Source of the DNA: Lactiplantibacillus brownii
GTDB taxonomy: Bacteria; Bacillota; Bacilli; Lactobacillales; Lactobacillaceae
DNA length: 64,000 bases
Direction of reading: 5' to 3'
Assembly (NCBI RefSeq): GCF_031085375.1
Contig: NZ_JAVCWF010000001.1
Location: 2,852,001-2,916,000, forward strand
Shown here piece by piece: positions 1-6,890 of this stretch. The position numbers and the translations under genes are program-made. Below the pieces are notes generated by a model. That model was not told the DNA's origin. It did no database searches and worked only from the letters and a program-made list of their open reading frames with translations. How positions within the stretch are numbered: the first letter of the stretch is position 1; the number at the start of each line of letters is the position of its first letter.

Positions 1-576
1 AATGCCCCCATTAATGCGATTTTCTGGATCATGAAAGACGACAGTTTGCCACCAGTCATTAAAGTGGATGACCCCATCTTGGCCGCCACTTTCGGCGCCA
101 CTTTGGCAACTAAACGGAGTTCTGCCGAAAATATCGTCGGCGATGTTGATCGGAATGCGCTAGTCATCGAACCATTTGCTAATCCTTTCCGAGTTTATCC
201 CCTATCGGAAGATTATCATGATTTCAAAGCATTATTTGAAGAACAGCATTTAGATTGCTACCTATTAAATACCGGCTTTTTCGGTGACAAGAAGATCCCT
301 AAGGAAATTACGTTAGGCGCGCTTGAAGCCATCGTCAATAATACGACTGAATGGGAATCATTCGCTGGTTTGGATCACATGCAGAACTTAAAGCTAGCTG
401 ACTTTCCAGTAGATTATGATAACGAGGACTATCGTCACTTAGTTGCCACTCGTTTAGGGATTCGAGCTAACTTCGTTGATCATTATCAACATACCCATAA
501 TGACCGCTTGCCACATGAAATTACCGATGTGCTAGTTAATTTGCAAAAACAATTAACTGACAAAGTAACTCGTTAG
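1..576 (+). CDS. pckA: Phosphoenolpyruvate carboxykinase (ATP), C-terminal part
   Basis: The frame is open from base 1, so the gene starts left of the window; 191 codons are visible. The product is the ATP-dependent enzyme that interconverts oxaloacetate and phosphoenolpyruvate in the cytoplasm. The recognisable part is the N-A-P-I-N-x-I-F segment at the window edge, followed by the LPPVIKVDDP and GATLATKRSSAEN blocks typical of the C-terminal half of bacterial ATP-PEPCK. The C-terminus aligns to a normal family end, with no sign of truncation. In lactobacilli this enzyme usually acts in malate/oxaloacetate and gluconeogenic balance (family knowledge). A next promoter may lie just after the stop. 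Confidence 0.9.
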   Translation, partial: NAPINAIFWIMKDDSLPPVIKVDDPILAATFGATLATKRSSAENIVGDVDRNALVIEPFANPFRVYPLSEDYHDFKALFEEQHLDCYLLNTGFFGDKKIPKEITLGALEAIVNNTTEWESFAGLDHMQNLKLADFPVDYDNEDYRHLVATRLGIRANFVDHYQHTHNDRLPHEITDVLVNLQKQLTDKVTR

Positions 577-582
577 CCATTC

Positions 583-614
583 TTGCCCCGTTTTTCCCGA
601 TTTAAGGTTATAAT
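583..614 (+). promoter_or_regulatory. Weak promoter candidate before the small HTH gene
   Basis: A perfect TATAAT (609-614) lies 57 bases before the start codon of the small gene at 672. The best -35 match is TTGCCC with a long 20 bp spacer, so only the -10 is convincing. Confidence 0.35.
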
Positions 615-671
615 AAAAGTATCAGTTACCGCACTGAACTTTTACGAATTCTAATAATCGGGGTGAGGAGC

Positions 672-869
672 ATGGAACTACCATTGAGCCAATTGTCAGA
701 GAAACTGATTGCTTTCGAACGTCAGCACCATCTCACAGACGGTGATTTAGCTTTCGGCAGCCAAATATCTGTCGAGCGGATTCATAATATTAAATCTGGC
801 GAAGCAACACCAACGCAAGACGAATTACAACTGTTGAAAAAGTATATGAACAGCAAAGCGAAGGCCTAA
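672..869 (+). CDS. Small HTH-like protein, function unknown
   Basis: A 65-residue protein. An in-frame GTG at 663 exists, but the ATG at 672 follows a GGGGTGAGGAGC ribosome site at normal spacing and is preferred. The middle (about residues 25-58, with SVERIHNIKSGEATPTQDEL) resembles the helix-turn-helix of Cro/CI-type proteins: a short recognition-helix-like stretch, then 'SGEATPT' and a final helix. No other domain is present, so it would be a minimal DNA-binding or protein-binding module. It stands alone, ended by a strong terminator. No specific target can be named. Confidence 0.6.
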   Translation: MELPLSQLSEKLIAFERQHHLTDGDLAFGSQISVERIHNIKSGEATPTQDELQLLKKYMNSKAKA

Positions 870-885
870 ATAAGCCGGCCGTTTT

Positions 886-915
886 AGACATCCATCTCAT
901 TGGGTGTCTTTTTTG
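886..915 (+). terminator. Rho-independent terminator
   Basis: An 8 bp stem (AGACATCC with GGGTGTCT, one G-T pair) is followed by a run of T. It closes the small HTH gene. Confidence 0.8.
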
Positions 916-977
916 TTTTCAACGTTATTCGAGCAGCCCAATTTGCCAGTTTTCCTGGTTAAGCACCCTAAGACAGC

Positions 978-1009
978 AAAAAAAAAGCCGCTCATCAAAG
1001 ATGAACGAC
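978..1009 (-). terminator. Terminator of the autolysin gene
   Basis: On the minus strand a 10 bp stem with a 3-base loop is followed by nine T. A second perfect palindrome (1015-1035, arms ATTAACGTCA) sits between it and the stop codon and may add structure at the mRNA 3' end. Confidence 0.85.
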
Positions 1010-1040
1010 TCGTGATTAACGTCAATGACGTTAATTTTGA

Positions 1041-2090
1041 TTACATATGGATTGCAAAGCTTGGTGTGTAGTAAGCGGTACTCTTAACAGAAGCTGGATC
1101 ACCATAGTCATGGGCACCAATATATTGGCCGCCGCCTAAGTAGATCGCAACGTGATAAGGTGCACTGTCAGAACCCCAGAATACTAAGTCGCCAGCTTGA
1201 GCTTGGCCGAATGAAACATGTGAGCCAATTGTTGCTTGAGCGTAAGTAGTCCGGCCAATTTGACGTCCAGCCATTGCAAAGGCTTTTTGCGTAAATGCTG
1301 AACAGTCTAATTGTTCGTAAGGTGTGCCCACCAAAGTGTAAGCAGCTGAAATAGCTGAGCTGGCACTTACAGCAGTACTAGTTGATGCTGAACGAGTCGT
1401 TGTTGAAGCGGCACGGTAAGCAGTAGCCGTTGTCCGAGTTGAACTTTGGCTAGCAGTACTGTTTGAGCTTTGTGAACTGGTACTTTGTGAGCTAGTGTTT
1501 TGTGAAGAATAGCTAGTTGTGTTTGAACTTTGTGACGTTACTGCACTTTGGCTCGTTGAACTTTGTGAAGCAACTGAACTTTGACTAGCTTGGCTAACAA
1601 CACTTGAGCTTTGTGAAGTAGAAGCGGCGCTTGATGCGACACTGCTGCTTGCACTAGCAGTTGAAGTGCTTGATTGAACAGCGGCACTCGTTGAAGCTAC
1701 GCTGCTGCTTGAAGCTGCTTGGCTCGTGCTACTTGCACTAGTAACAGTTGAGCTCGTTGCAACGGCGCTGGTTGCTTGACTACTTGTTGAAGTAGCAGCA
1801 CTCGTTGACTTAACACTGCTTGCACTAGCAGTAGTTGTTGTCTTTGAGTTGTCAGAAGTTTTAACACCAGGGATGTTAATCTTTTGGCCAGCGATGATTA
1901 AGTCTGCGCTACCTAAATGGTTTTGCTTAACAATATCGTTAATGGCAACGTGATATTTTTGTGAATAGGCCCAAACCGTGTCCCCAGATTTGATGGTCAT
2001 TGAATCAGCGTTTGCGACTGCTTGGCTGGTTACCATTAAACCGGCTAAAGCAGCTGTCCCTAACATAACTTGTTTAATATTTACTTTCAT
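1041..2090 (-). CDS. lytA: LysM + NlpC/P60 peptidoglycan hydrolase (secreted autolysin)
   Basis: A 349-residue secreted cell wall hydrolase. Starting at ATG 2090 (GGAGTG site 15-18 bases upstream) gives a clean signal peptide of about 27 residues ending VANA; an upstream in-frame start would spoil it. Next come one LysM domain (about 28-72, with SGDTVW and AGQKINIPG), a roughly 170-residue linker made almost only of Ser, Thr, Ala, Gln and Val, and a C-terminal NlpC/P60 domain (about 245-349). The catalytic Cys is in LDCSAF and the His in YHVAIYLG, with a second His in GAHDYG. The family cuts the gamma-D-Glu-mDAP bond in stem peptides. The L. plantarum homologue beside pckA is called LytA; the name is given on that resemblance. 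The linker type is known to be O-glycosylated in this species. Confidence 0.88.
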   Translation of the reverse strand: MKVNIKQVMLGTAALAGLMVTSQAVANADSMTIKSGDTVWAYSQKYHVAINDIVKQNHLGSADLIIAGQKINIPGVKTSDNSKTTTTASASSVKSTSAATSTSSQATSAVATSSTVTSASSTSQAASSSSVASTSAAVQSSTSTASASSSVASSAASTSQSSSVVSQASQSSVASQSSTSQSAVTSQSSNTTSYSSQNTSSQSTSSQSSNSTASQSSTRTTATAYRAASTTTRSASTSTAVSASSAISAAYTLVGTPYEQLDCSAFTQKAFAMAGRQIGRTTYAQATIGSHVSFGQAQAGDLVFWGSDSAPYHVAIYLGGGQYIGAHDYGDPASVKSTAYYTPSFAIHM

Positions 2091-2144
2091 TTTAATGATG
2101 ATCACTCCAAGAAGAATGTCACGCATATGTACTTCAAGCCAATG

Positions 2145-2221
2145 TCTATACTACTCAATTAGTGTTACATACAAGTACCAACGAAATAACAATATGTTAC
2201 GAAGATTACAGAACCTTAACA
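2145..2221 (-). promoter_or_regulatory. Autolysin promoter with WalR-type box
   Basis: On the minus strand TTGTAT (2169-2174), an 18 bp spacer and TATAGA (2145-2150) form a promoter. About 30 bp upstream lies TGTTAA-N5-TGTAAT (2205-2221), an exact fit to the WalR/YycF consensus TGTWAH-N5-TGTWAH. WalRK controls cell wall hydrolases in Firmicutes, which fits the gene downstream. Confidence 0.6.
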
Positions 2222-2352
2222 ATATACCACAAACGTAACATTCAAATTTCAAAACGCCTCAACCACGGCGTTTCAAGGTGGTCAATAATTCACCACTTTT
2301 GCTAATTTTTTCGAAACTTTTTTACAAAAAATTAAAAATTATCATAAAAAAT

Positions 2353-2384
2353 AAAAGAAAGGGCATGATTTAATCACGTCCCTT
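2353..2384 (-). terminator. Terminator of the 110-residue hypothetical gene
   Basis: The minus strand shows an AAGGG...CCCTT hairpin with a bulged A in the stem, followed by a T-rich tail. It lies just past the stop codon at 2394. Confidence 0.65.
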
Positions 2385-2393
2385 CGTTTTTCG

Positions 2394-2726
2394 TTACATC
2401 GCACGGTGCCGATGATGGGTTCTGGGCAGGCCCAATAACCACCGTACATCGTTGCCAGTGAAATTCAATTTTAAAAATTCAGTCTGACTGGCCTGCTCAT
2501 ACATCGTGGCAAGCACGGCATCACCCAACTCAACCACTCGCTGGGCGATTACATCATCAAATAAGTACAATAGGGTCGCATCCGCAATTTTACTAACCGT
2601 GAAAATCTCGTTAGCATTCTCAAATAAGGCTTCTTTCGAACGCTGTAGCTGGATTTGTTTAAAGTTGTCATAGGCTTGATTCAGAATTTGTTCCGCTTCA
2701 CTCATCAATACAGTTGTCTCGGCCAT
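2394..2726 (-). CDS. Hypothetical protein, 110 residues
   Basis: I do not recognise the family. The ATG at 2726 has an AAGGGGG ribosome site 7 bases upstream. The protein is soluble, predicted mostly helical, with an acidic N-terminal half and a basic tail ending HHRHRAM. There is no signal peptide, membrane segment or catalytic motif. It is a single-gene unit with its own terminator, back to back with the gene at 2842. It resembles the many small lactobacillus-restricted cytoplasmic proteins of unknown role. Confidence 0.6.
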   Translation of the reverse strand: MAETTVLMSEAEQILNQAYDNFKQIQLQRSKEALFENANEIFTVSKIADATLLYLFDDVIAQRVVELGDAVLATMYEQASQTEFLKLNFTGNDVRWLLGLPRTHHRHRAM

Positions 2727-2841
2727 AATGGCACCCCCTTGAATACCCTCATTTTAACGGGAAACGGGCTAGATAGCTATTCTTTACCGTTGATTTCAAT
2801 CAAAATTTGTTATACTGAATGTTGTTAAGGGGGAAAGTCAC

Positions 2842-3213
2842 TTGCCAAATATGAATAACCGTTATTACCAACCAAATGACCTTAAAGATGCGTTCCAAAC
2901 GATTCAAAAATTATTCAATTCCTATACGGATGCCCCACTGACGCCAGAATTATTGGCTTATCATCAAAAATTAGTTCACCAATTAGAGACCAACCTCTTA
3001 CCGCTCGCGCAACAGAACCATGATCAGCTGCGAAGCGACCAAGCCAACAGCATGATTACGGTGATGCAAGATTGGTTGAAATTGCGCCTAAGTGGCCAAG
3101 TCTTCAATGGTAAAATGCAACATTTTAAATTTGTCAGTAAAAACCAGCCGCAATTCAAACGCCGCGTCCACAAAATTCGTGGTGGCCAGAATCATCGGGC
3201 CAGTCGTCACTAG
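2842..3213 (+). CDS. Hypothetical basic protein, TTG start
   Basis: A 123-residue protein of unknown function. The TTG at 2842 is chosen because AAGGGGG sits 8 bases upstream; the in-frame ATG at 2851 would be 17 bases away. The body is helical and Gln/Leu-rich; the last 30 residues are strongly basic (KRRVHKIRGGQNHRASRH), suggesting nucleic acid or membrane-surface contact. A TATACT -10 (2811-2816) lies upstream. Just before it is TTGA-N6-TCAA (2790-2803), which matches an Fnr box but overlaps the -35 region rather than sitting at the activating distance seen elsewhere in this window. Confidence 0.6.
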   Translation: MPNMNNRYYQPNDLKDAFQTIQKLFNSYTDAPLTPELLAYHQKLVHQLETNLLPLAQQNHDQLRSDQANSMITVMQDWLKLRLSGQVFNGKMQHFKFVSKNQPQFKRRVHKIRGGQNHRASRH

Positions 3214-3253
3214 CGATGTCGTTTCTTTTGCAATTACACTAAATATAGGATGA

Positions 3254-3562
3254 CTTGGAAAGCTGAATCATTCAATCATTCCTGAGATTCGTCCCGTCAT
3301 TAAGAGTTTATTAGAAAATCAACAGTTGCCCACTGAATCCCAGGAGCACCAATTAAAGCGCCAATCTTCGGCTTATCAAGAATTTCATTTGCGGGCCACG
3401 CCAGTCGAAAAAGCCAATACTATTAGCGAGCTAACGTTCATTGGAATTCGCGTTGACTCACGCTCTCGCCTATTCAAAAATCAGAATACTTCTGTTAACT
3501 ACCAAAAGCCTCAAAAGCAACTGACACTGAACTATCATGAAAAGTCTCATTTAACGCACTAG
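3254..3562 (+). pseudogene. Possible decayed small gene
   Basis: A frame open from 3254 encodes about 100 residues without a convincing start: only a TTG at 3326, with no ribosome site. A short ATG frame at 3250 (MTWKAESFNHS, then stop) ends where the longer frame could continue after a shift, so a frameshifted remnant is one reading. Composition is like neighbouring genes. It may equally be chance open frame ahead of the tRNA promoter. Confidence 0.25.
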
Positions 3563-3569
3563 TTAGGGC

Positions 3570-3597
3570 TTGCAAGCGCTCAATTTTGCGGTATACT
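3570..3597 (+). promoter_or_regulatory. tRNA promoter
   Basis: TTGCAA, a 16 bp spacer and TATACT lie 13 bases before the tRNA 5' end. Confidence 0.75.
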
Positions 3598-3610
3598 AAT
3601 TATTGTACTT

Positions 3611-3683
3611 GGGCCCTTAGCTCAGTTGGGAGAGCGCCTGCTTCGCATGTAGGAGGTCGTCGGTTCAAATCCGGTAGGGTCCA
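3611..3683 (+). tRNA. tRNA-Ala (CGC)
   Basis: Seventy-three bases fold into a full cloverleaf. The acceptor is GGGCCCT with AGGGTCC and carries the G3-U70 wobble that identifies alanine tRNAs. The D arm is GCTC/GAGC, the anticodon arm CCTGC/GTAGG with loop TTCGCAT (anticodon CGC, codon GCG), and the T loop TTCAAAT. The discriminator is A and no CCA is encoded. It stands alone with its own promoter and terminator. Confidence 0.95.
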
Positions 3684-3697
3684 TCATTGATTAAGCA

Positions 3698-3727
3698 AAA
3701 GCTGGCAGTCGTTGTCAGCTTTTTTTG
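3698..3727 (+). terminator. tRNA terminator
   Basis: An AAAGCTG...CAGCTTT stem is followed by a T run, 15 bases after the tRNA. Confidence 0.8.
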
Positions 3728-3784
3728 TGTCTTGTTGCCGCCCACAACGATCTGTCATATAATTTAGTTAAGTGGGGGTGCCAC

Positions 3785-4138
3785 ATGGATCAAGAGACAA
3801 ACGACGAATTAGTTGCAACGTTAACCGATCAACTGAGTGCGGCCTACACGGCGGCTCAGGCCAATAATGATCAAGCCATGCAAAAACTACTGTTGAAAAA
3901 TGCCACCGATTTGAATAATGACCAACCTTATCTGGATGTCATTACCAACTTAACGCATGACATTTCGAAATATTACATTCATAATCACCAAGTTCCAGAA
4001 TCCGTCATGGCAATTTACCATGAACTGCAAGCCGACGTTAAGCGTGGCAAAATCGATGCGGATGAGATGCGCAAACGCAACATCGCGGTCGGCATCGTCA
4101 TGTCGCCAATCATGTTTGGTGGAATTGGTGGCTGCTAA
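3785..4138 (+). CDS. Hypothetical protein, 117 residues
   Basis: The start is the ATG at 3785 with a GGGGGTGCCAC ribosome site; an upstream TTG would run through the tRNA terminator and is rejected. The protein is soluble and helical for about 100 residues, then has a short hydrophobic Gly-rich tail (GIVMSPIMFGGIGGC) ending in Cys, which could insert into or lie on a membrane. I do not recognise the family. It is a single-gene unit with a strong terminator. Confidence 0.6.
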   Translation: MDQETNDELVATLTDQLSAAYTAAQANNDQAMQKLLLKNATDLNNDQPYLDVITNLTHDISKYYIHNHQVPESVMAIYHELQADVKRGKIDADEMRKRNIAVGIVMSPIMFGGIGGC

Positions 4139-4155
4139 CCATTAAATTGCAACTG

Positions 4156-4197
4156 AAACACGAGCCGCGGGTCTATCGCCCAAGCTCGTGTTTTTTT
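4156..4197 (+). terminator. Strong terminator
   Basis: The stem AAACACGAGC with GCTCGTGTTT is followed by seven T. Confidence 0.85.
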
Positions 4198-4339
4198 GGC
4201 ACTGTTACGTTAAGATAAGCACCCCGTTATACCGGGCTGTTGACTCACAAGTCAAATGGGAGTCTTTTTCAAAAGTTAATTGCAACAACATCTGCTATAG
4301 TAGAGCTATACAGCGTTACTTCAAGGAGGTCACGATCCA

Positions 4340-5062
4340 ATGGCAAACCGTTATTTACATAATGTTCACGGGCTTTTCGATACGATTGCCCCGAACTACG
4401 ATCGCATGAACAATATTATTAGTCTGGGCACTCATCGGCATTGGCGCAAGCAAACGATGGCACAAATCTCACTCGCTCCCAACGCGCAAGCACTAGATTT
4501 GTGTTGTGGTACCGGGGATTGGACCATCGCAATCGCCAAGGAACTTGGCCCCACTGGCGAAGTCATTGGTTTCGATTTTTCTGCCCCGATGTTAAAAATC
4601 GCGCAACAGAAAGTGACCCAAGCAAAATTAACGGATCGTGTTTGGCTCCGACGTGGCAACGCCATGCACCTCCCCTTTAAAACCAACAGCTTTGACTTAG
4701 TCACCATTGGTTTTGGCTTGCGGAACTTGCCAGACAAACGACAAGCCTTAGCCGAAATCTATCGGGTTCTCAAACCTGGTGCTCAACTGGTCTGCTTGGA
4801 AACCTCACAACCCGACCAACCAGTAATCAAACCAGTCTGGCAGTGGTACTTTACCAAGGTTGTGCCTTTCTTTGGCCGGATTTTTGCCCATCAATATCAA
4901 GAATATTCTTATCTACAAGAAACCACGCGCCACTTCGTCAGCTATCAACAACTCGTCATCCTGTTTGAACAAGCGGGCTTTGAAGGCGTCCACTATGAAC
5001 GGTTCAATTTTGGTGCGGCAGCGGCCCATTTTGGGATTAAACCGGAGGCCGACCATGAGTGA
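4340..5062 (+). CDS. ubiE: Demethylmenaquinone methyltransferase (UbiE/MenG)
   Basis: A 240-residue SAM-dependent C-methyltransferase for the last step of menaquinone synthesis. The N-terminal V-H-G-L-F-D-x-I-A-P-x-Y-D-x-M-N signature is followed by the SAM-binding DLCCGTGDWT (about 52-61), and later by the UbiE motif IGFGLRNLPD. Length is normal. The ATG at 4340 follows AAGGAGGTCACGATCC. The gene overlaps the next by 8 bases (ATGAGTGA), so the two are translationally coupled. Lactobacilli of this group are menaquinone-dependent for respiration, and the enzyme may act on imported or salvaged quinone precursors (inference). Confidence 0.9.
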   Translation: MANRYLHNVHGLFDTIAPNYDRMNNIISLGTHRHWRKQTMAQISLAPNAQALDLCCGTGDWTIAIAKELGPTGEVIGFDFSAPMLKIAQQKVTQAKLTDRVWLRRGNAMHLPFKTNSFDLVTIGFGLRNLPDKRQALAEIYRVLKPGAQLVCLETSQPDQPVIKPVWQWYFTKVVPFFGRIFAHQYQEYSYLQETTRHFVSYQQLVILFEQAGFEGVHYERFNFGAAAAHFGIKPEADHE

Positions 5063-5753
5063 ACTTACAGACTTAAATCGCTGTTTAGCTTGGTTAACAA
5101 AACCAGCGCCAAAACTGGCTGACATCGACGGGTTAGTATTATGTGGCAATAGTCTACCCTTAACTGCCCAACTGGCAGCACGAGTCGCCACCGAGCAACA
5201 ATTACCAACTCTGATTATCGCTGGCGGGATCGGCCATGCCACCAAGTATTTACGCCAAAACATGGGCGTCACCTATAATTTGAGTGAAGCTGAATTAATG
5301 GCAACACTGGTACGACAAGCCGGCTATCATGGCAAGATCTTACAAGATCGCACCTCAACCAATACCGGCACCAACGCCAGTCATGCCTTAGCCCTAGCGC
5401 CAACGAGTTGGCGAAAAGTCTTGCTCGTTCAGGACCCCTTATTGGCTTTACGCACGCAACTAACCTTTGAACAAGTTTGGGGAGCAAGCACTCAGTTGAC
5501 GCGCTTGCTCCCACCAGCATTTCAATTAAGTCAACTTGAGCCCATCGCCTTTGGCCTGAATCAAGCCTACCAAGGCGCTTGGCGCAGGGCCTATTTTACT
5601 GAATTACTATTAGGTGAAATCCAACGACTTTGGGATACACCCCAAGGTTATGGCCCACTGGGGACTGGGTTCATCCGACACATTGACTGTCCAGAAAACG
5701 TTACGGCGGCCTATCAACGACTATTGGCCCGACCACTACATCGCGAACGCTAA
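5055..5753 (+). CDS. DUF218 (YdcF/SanA/ElyC-like) protein
   Basis: A 232-residue protein. The ATG at 5055 is chosen because GGAGG in the end of ubiE serves it; the frame extends upstream only by overlapping ubiE. The DUF218 core is visible: DGLVLCGNSLP near residue 25, LIIAGGIGHAT near 55, DRTSTNTGTNASHA (the usual D/E-x-x-S-x-N-T-x-x-N motif) near 100-113, and LLVQDPLLALRT near 125. Family members (SanA, ElyC, YdcF) affect envelope integrity or bind nucleotides, but their reaction is not settled. No signal peptide or membrane anchor is seen, unlike SanA/ElyC, so it is closer to cytoplasmic YdcF. Confidence 0.75.
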   Translation: MSELTDLNRCLAWLTKPAPKLADIDGLVLCGNSLPLTAQLAARVATEQQLPTLIIAGGIGHATKYLRQNMGVTYNLSEAELMATLVRQAGYHGKILQDRTSTNTGTNASHALALAPTSWRKVLLVQDPLLALRTQLTFEQVWGASTQLTRLLPPAFQLSQLEPIAFGLNQAYQGAWRRAYFTELLLGEIQRLWDTPQGYGPLGTGFIRHIDCPENVTAAYQRLLARPLHRER

Positions 5754-5784
5754 AAAGAGTCTGGAAAAATCCAGGCTCTTTTTG
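5754..5784. terminator. Bidirectional terminator
   Basis: An AAAGAGTCTGG / CCAGGCTCTTT hairpin with A/T runs on both sides serves the DUF218 gene and the convergent esterase gene. Confidence 0.8.
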
Positions 5785-5806
5785 ATATTTAGCACGTTGC
5801 TAGTTC

Positions 5807-6778
5807 TTAGCCAGTAAAAATTTCTGGATATAGCTGGCGTAACGCTTGTGCCAAGCAGTGTCCAGCCAGCTGTGAACCAGCCAAGTCCAAATGTACATGA
5901 TCTGTCGTACTTGGTTCCCAGTCAGCCGTTTCAATCAATTGTACGTCCATAAACTCCGGGACAACTGTCCGAATAACCTGATCAAAACGTTGATTAAATG
6001 GGATCAACACGGCTAAACGACTATTGGGATACAACAACGCTACCTGATTAATGAACTGTTTGAGCAACGCCGTGAAACTGGTGGCCGATTCCAAGCCGTC
6101 GTTAGTCCCGACATTAATCACCACCACATCCGTGGGAGTCGGTTGCCAAGCGGTCTGACCATCAATGGCGGTCAATACAGCTGGTAATGGCGGAACACCA
6201 CCTTTGCCTGGCTTATTGAGACCAATTGCACTATACGCAATTCGGACATTGCGAGCGCCCAATAAATCGCTAGCGATGGCGGCATAATTAGCCTCACCGC
6301 GATAGTCTTCTGCGGGCGTCTTGCCGGCAACCCAGCAACCAGCCGTAATCGAGTCACCAATAAAGGTCACGCTATGCTGCCCCGGTTTAACCGCTTGTAA
6401 GTCACCATCCGTTTTTAGCCCTGATACAGCAAAGCCGCTCGTGCCATCCCAAATGGGGTCTTGATCCGTATTACCACTCATCACCACACGAATAACATGT
6501 GGCCGACCGTCTAAAGTCAGCCGCAATGGTAGTGTTTTGACGGCCACACGCTGATAAGGCAAACCATCAATCTGAATCGCGATCCAGGCTCCGGCCGCCA
6601 CAGCCAAATCTAACATGCTGATCATGACATAGCTCGCCCGTTGAACTTGGAACCAAAGCTCAGCGCCTAAATTCGTACTAAACATGACTGGGATATTTTT
6701 AATCGTCTTTACGGTCCAGCGACCTTGAAAATAAGCCGGTATAATCGGATTATTCGCCGTTGTTACTTGGTATTTCAT
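5807..6778 (-). CDS. SGNH/GDSL hydrolase, two-domain carbohydrate-esterase type
   Basis: A 323-residue protein without signal peptide. The C-terminal SGNH hydrolase has block I GDSIT (about residue 140), block III VGTNDG (about 223) and block V DHVHLD (about 295), giving Ser, Asp and His of the triad. The first 130 residues look like the beta-sandwich that precedes the catalytic domain in CE2-like acetylesterases. Such enzymes remove acetyl groups from sugars or oligosaccharides. The ATG at 6778 has a CGGAG site 10 bases upstream. It is a single-gene unit convergent with DUF218. Confidence 0.8.
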   Translation of the reverse strand: MKYQVTTANNPIIPAYFQGRWTVKTIKNIPVMFSTNLGAELWFQVQRASYVMISMLDLAVAAGAWIAIQIDGLPYQRVAVKTLPLRLTLDGRPHVIRVVMSGNTDQDPIWDGTSGFAVSGLKTDGDLQAVKPGQHSVTFIGDSITAGCWVAGKTPAEDYRGEANYAAIASDLLGARNVRIAYSAIGLNKPGKGGVPPLPAVLTAIDGQTAWQPTPTDVVVINVGTNDGLESATSFTALLKQFINQVALLYPNSRLAVLIPFNQRFDQVIRTVVPEFMDVQLIETADWEPSTTDHVHLDLAGSQLAGHCLAQALRQLYPEIFTG

Positions 6779-6816
6779 GCCATCACTCCGTTAAATTTTA
6801 ATCTTATTTCGCAAAC

Positions 6817-6858
6817 TTGATACACGTCAATTTCTAATCAAGGACTAGCTTATATACT
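6817..6858 (+). promoter_or_regulatory. Fnr/Flp-box promoter of the P1B ATPase gene
   Basis: TTGA-TACACG-TCAA (6817-6830) is a perfect Fnr box. Its centre is 32 bp from the centre of TATACT (6853-6858), there is no good -35, and the start codon is 33 bases further on. The same 32 bp geometry occurs at 14739-14780 and 15053-15094, and matches class II activation near -41.5. Confidence 0.75.
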
Positions 6859-6890
6859 AGACTCATCAAATCAAATAAGGAGTCCTTAAA

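Noticed and set aside
1380..1860. Repetitive sequence that could suggest a repeat array or CRISPR
   Set aside because: It is the Ser/Thr/Ala/Gln codon-biased linker of the autolysin; no constant repeats with spacers are present.
2790..2803. Fnr box before the gene at 2842
   Set aside because: Perfect TTGA-N6-TCAA, but 17 bp from the -10 centre and made of A/T-rich symmetric sequence, so not grouped with the three activating boxes.
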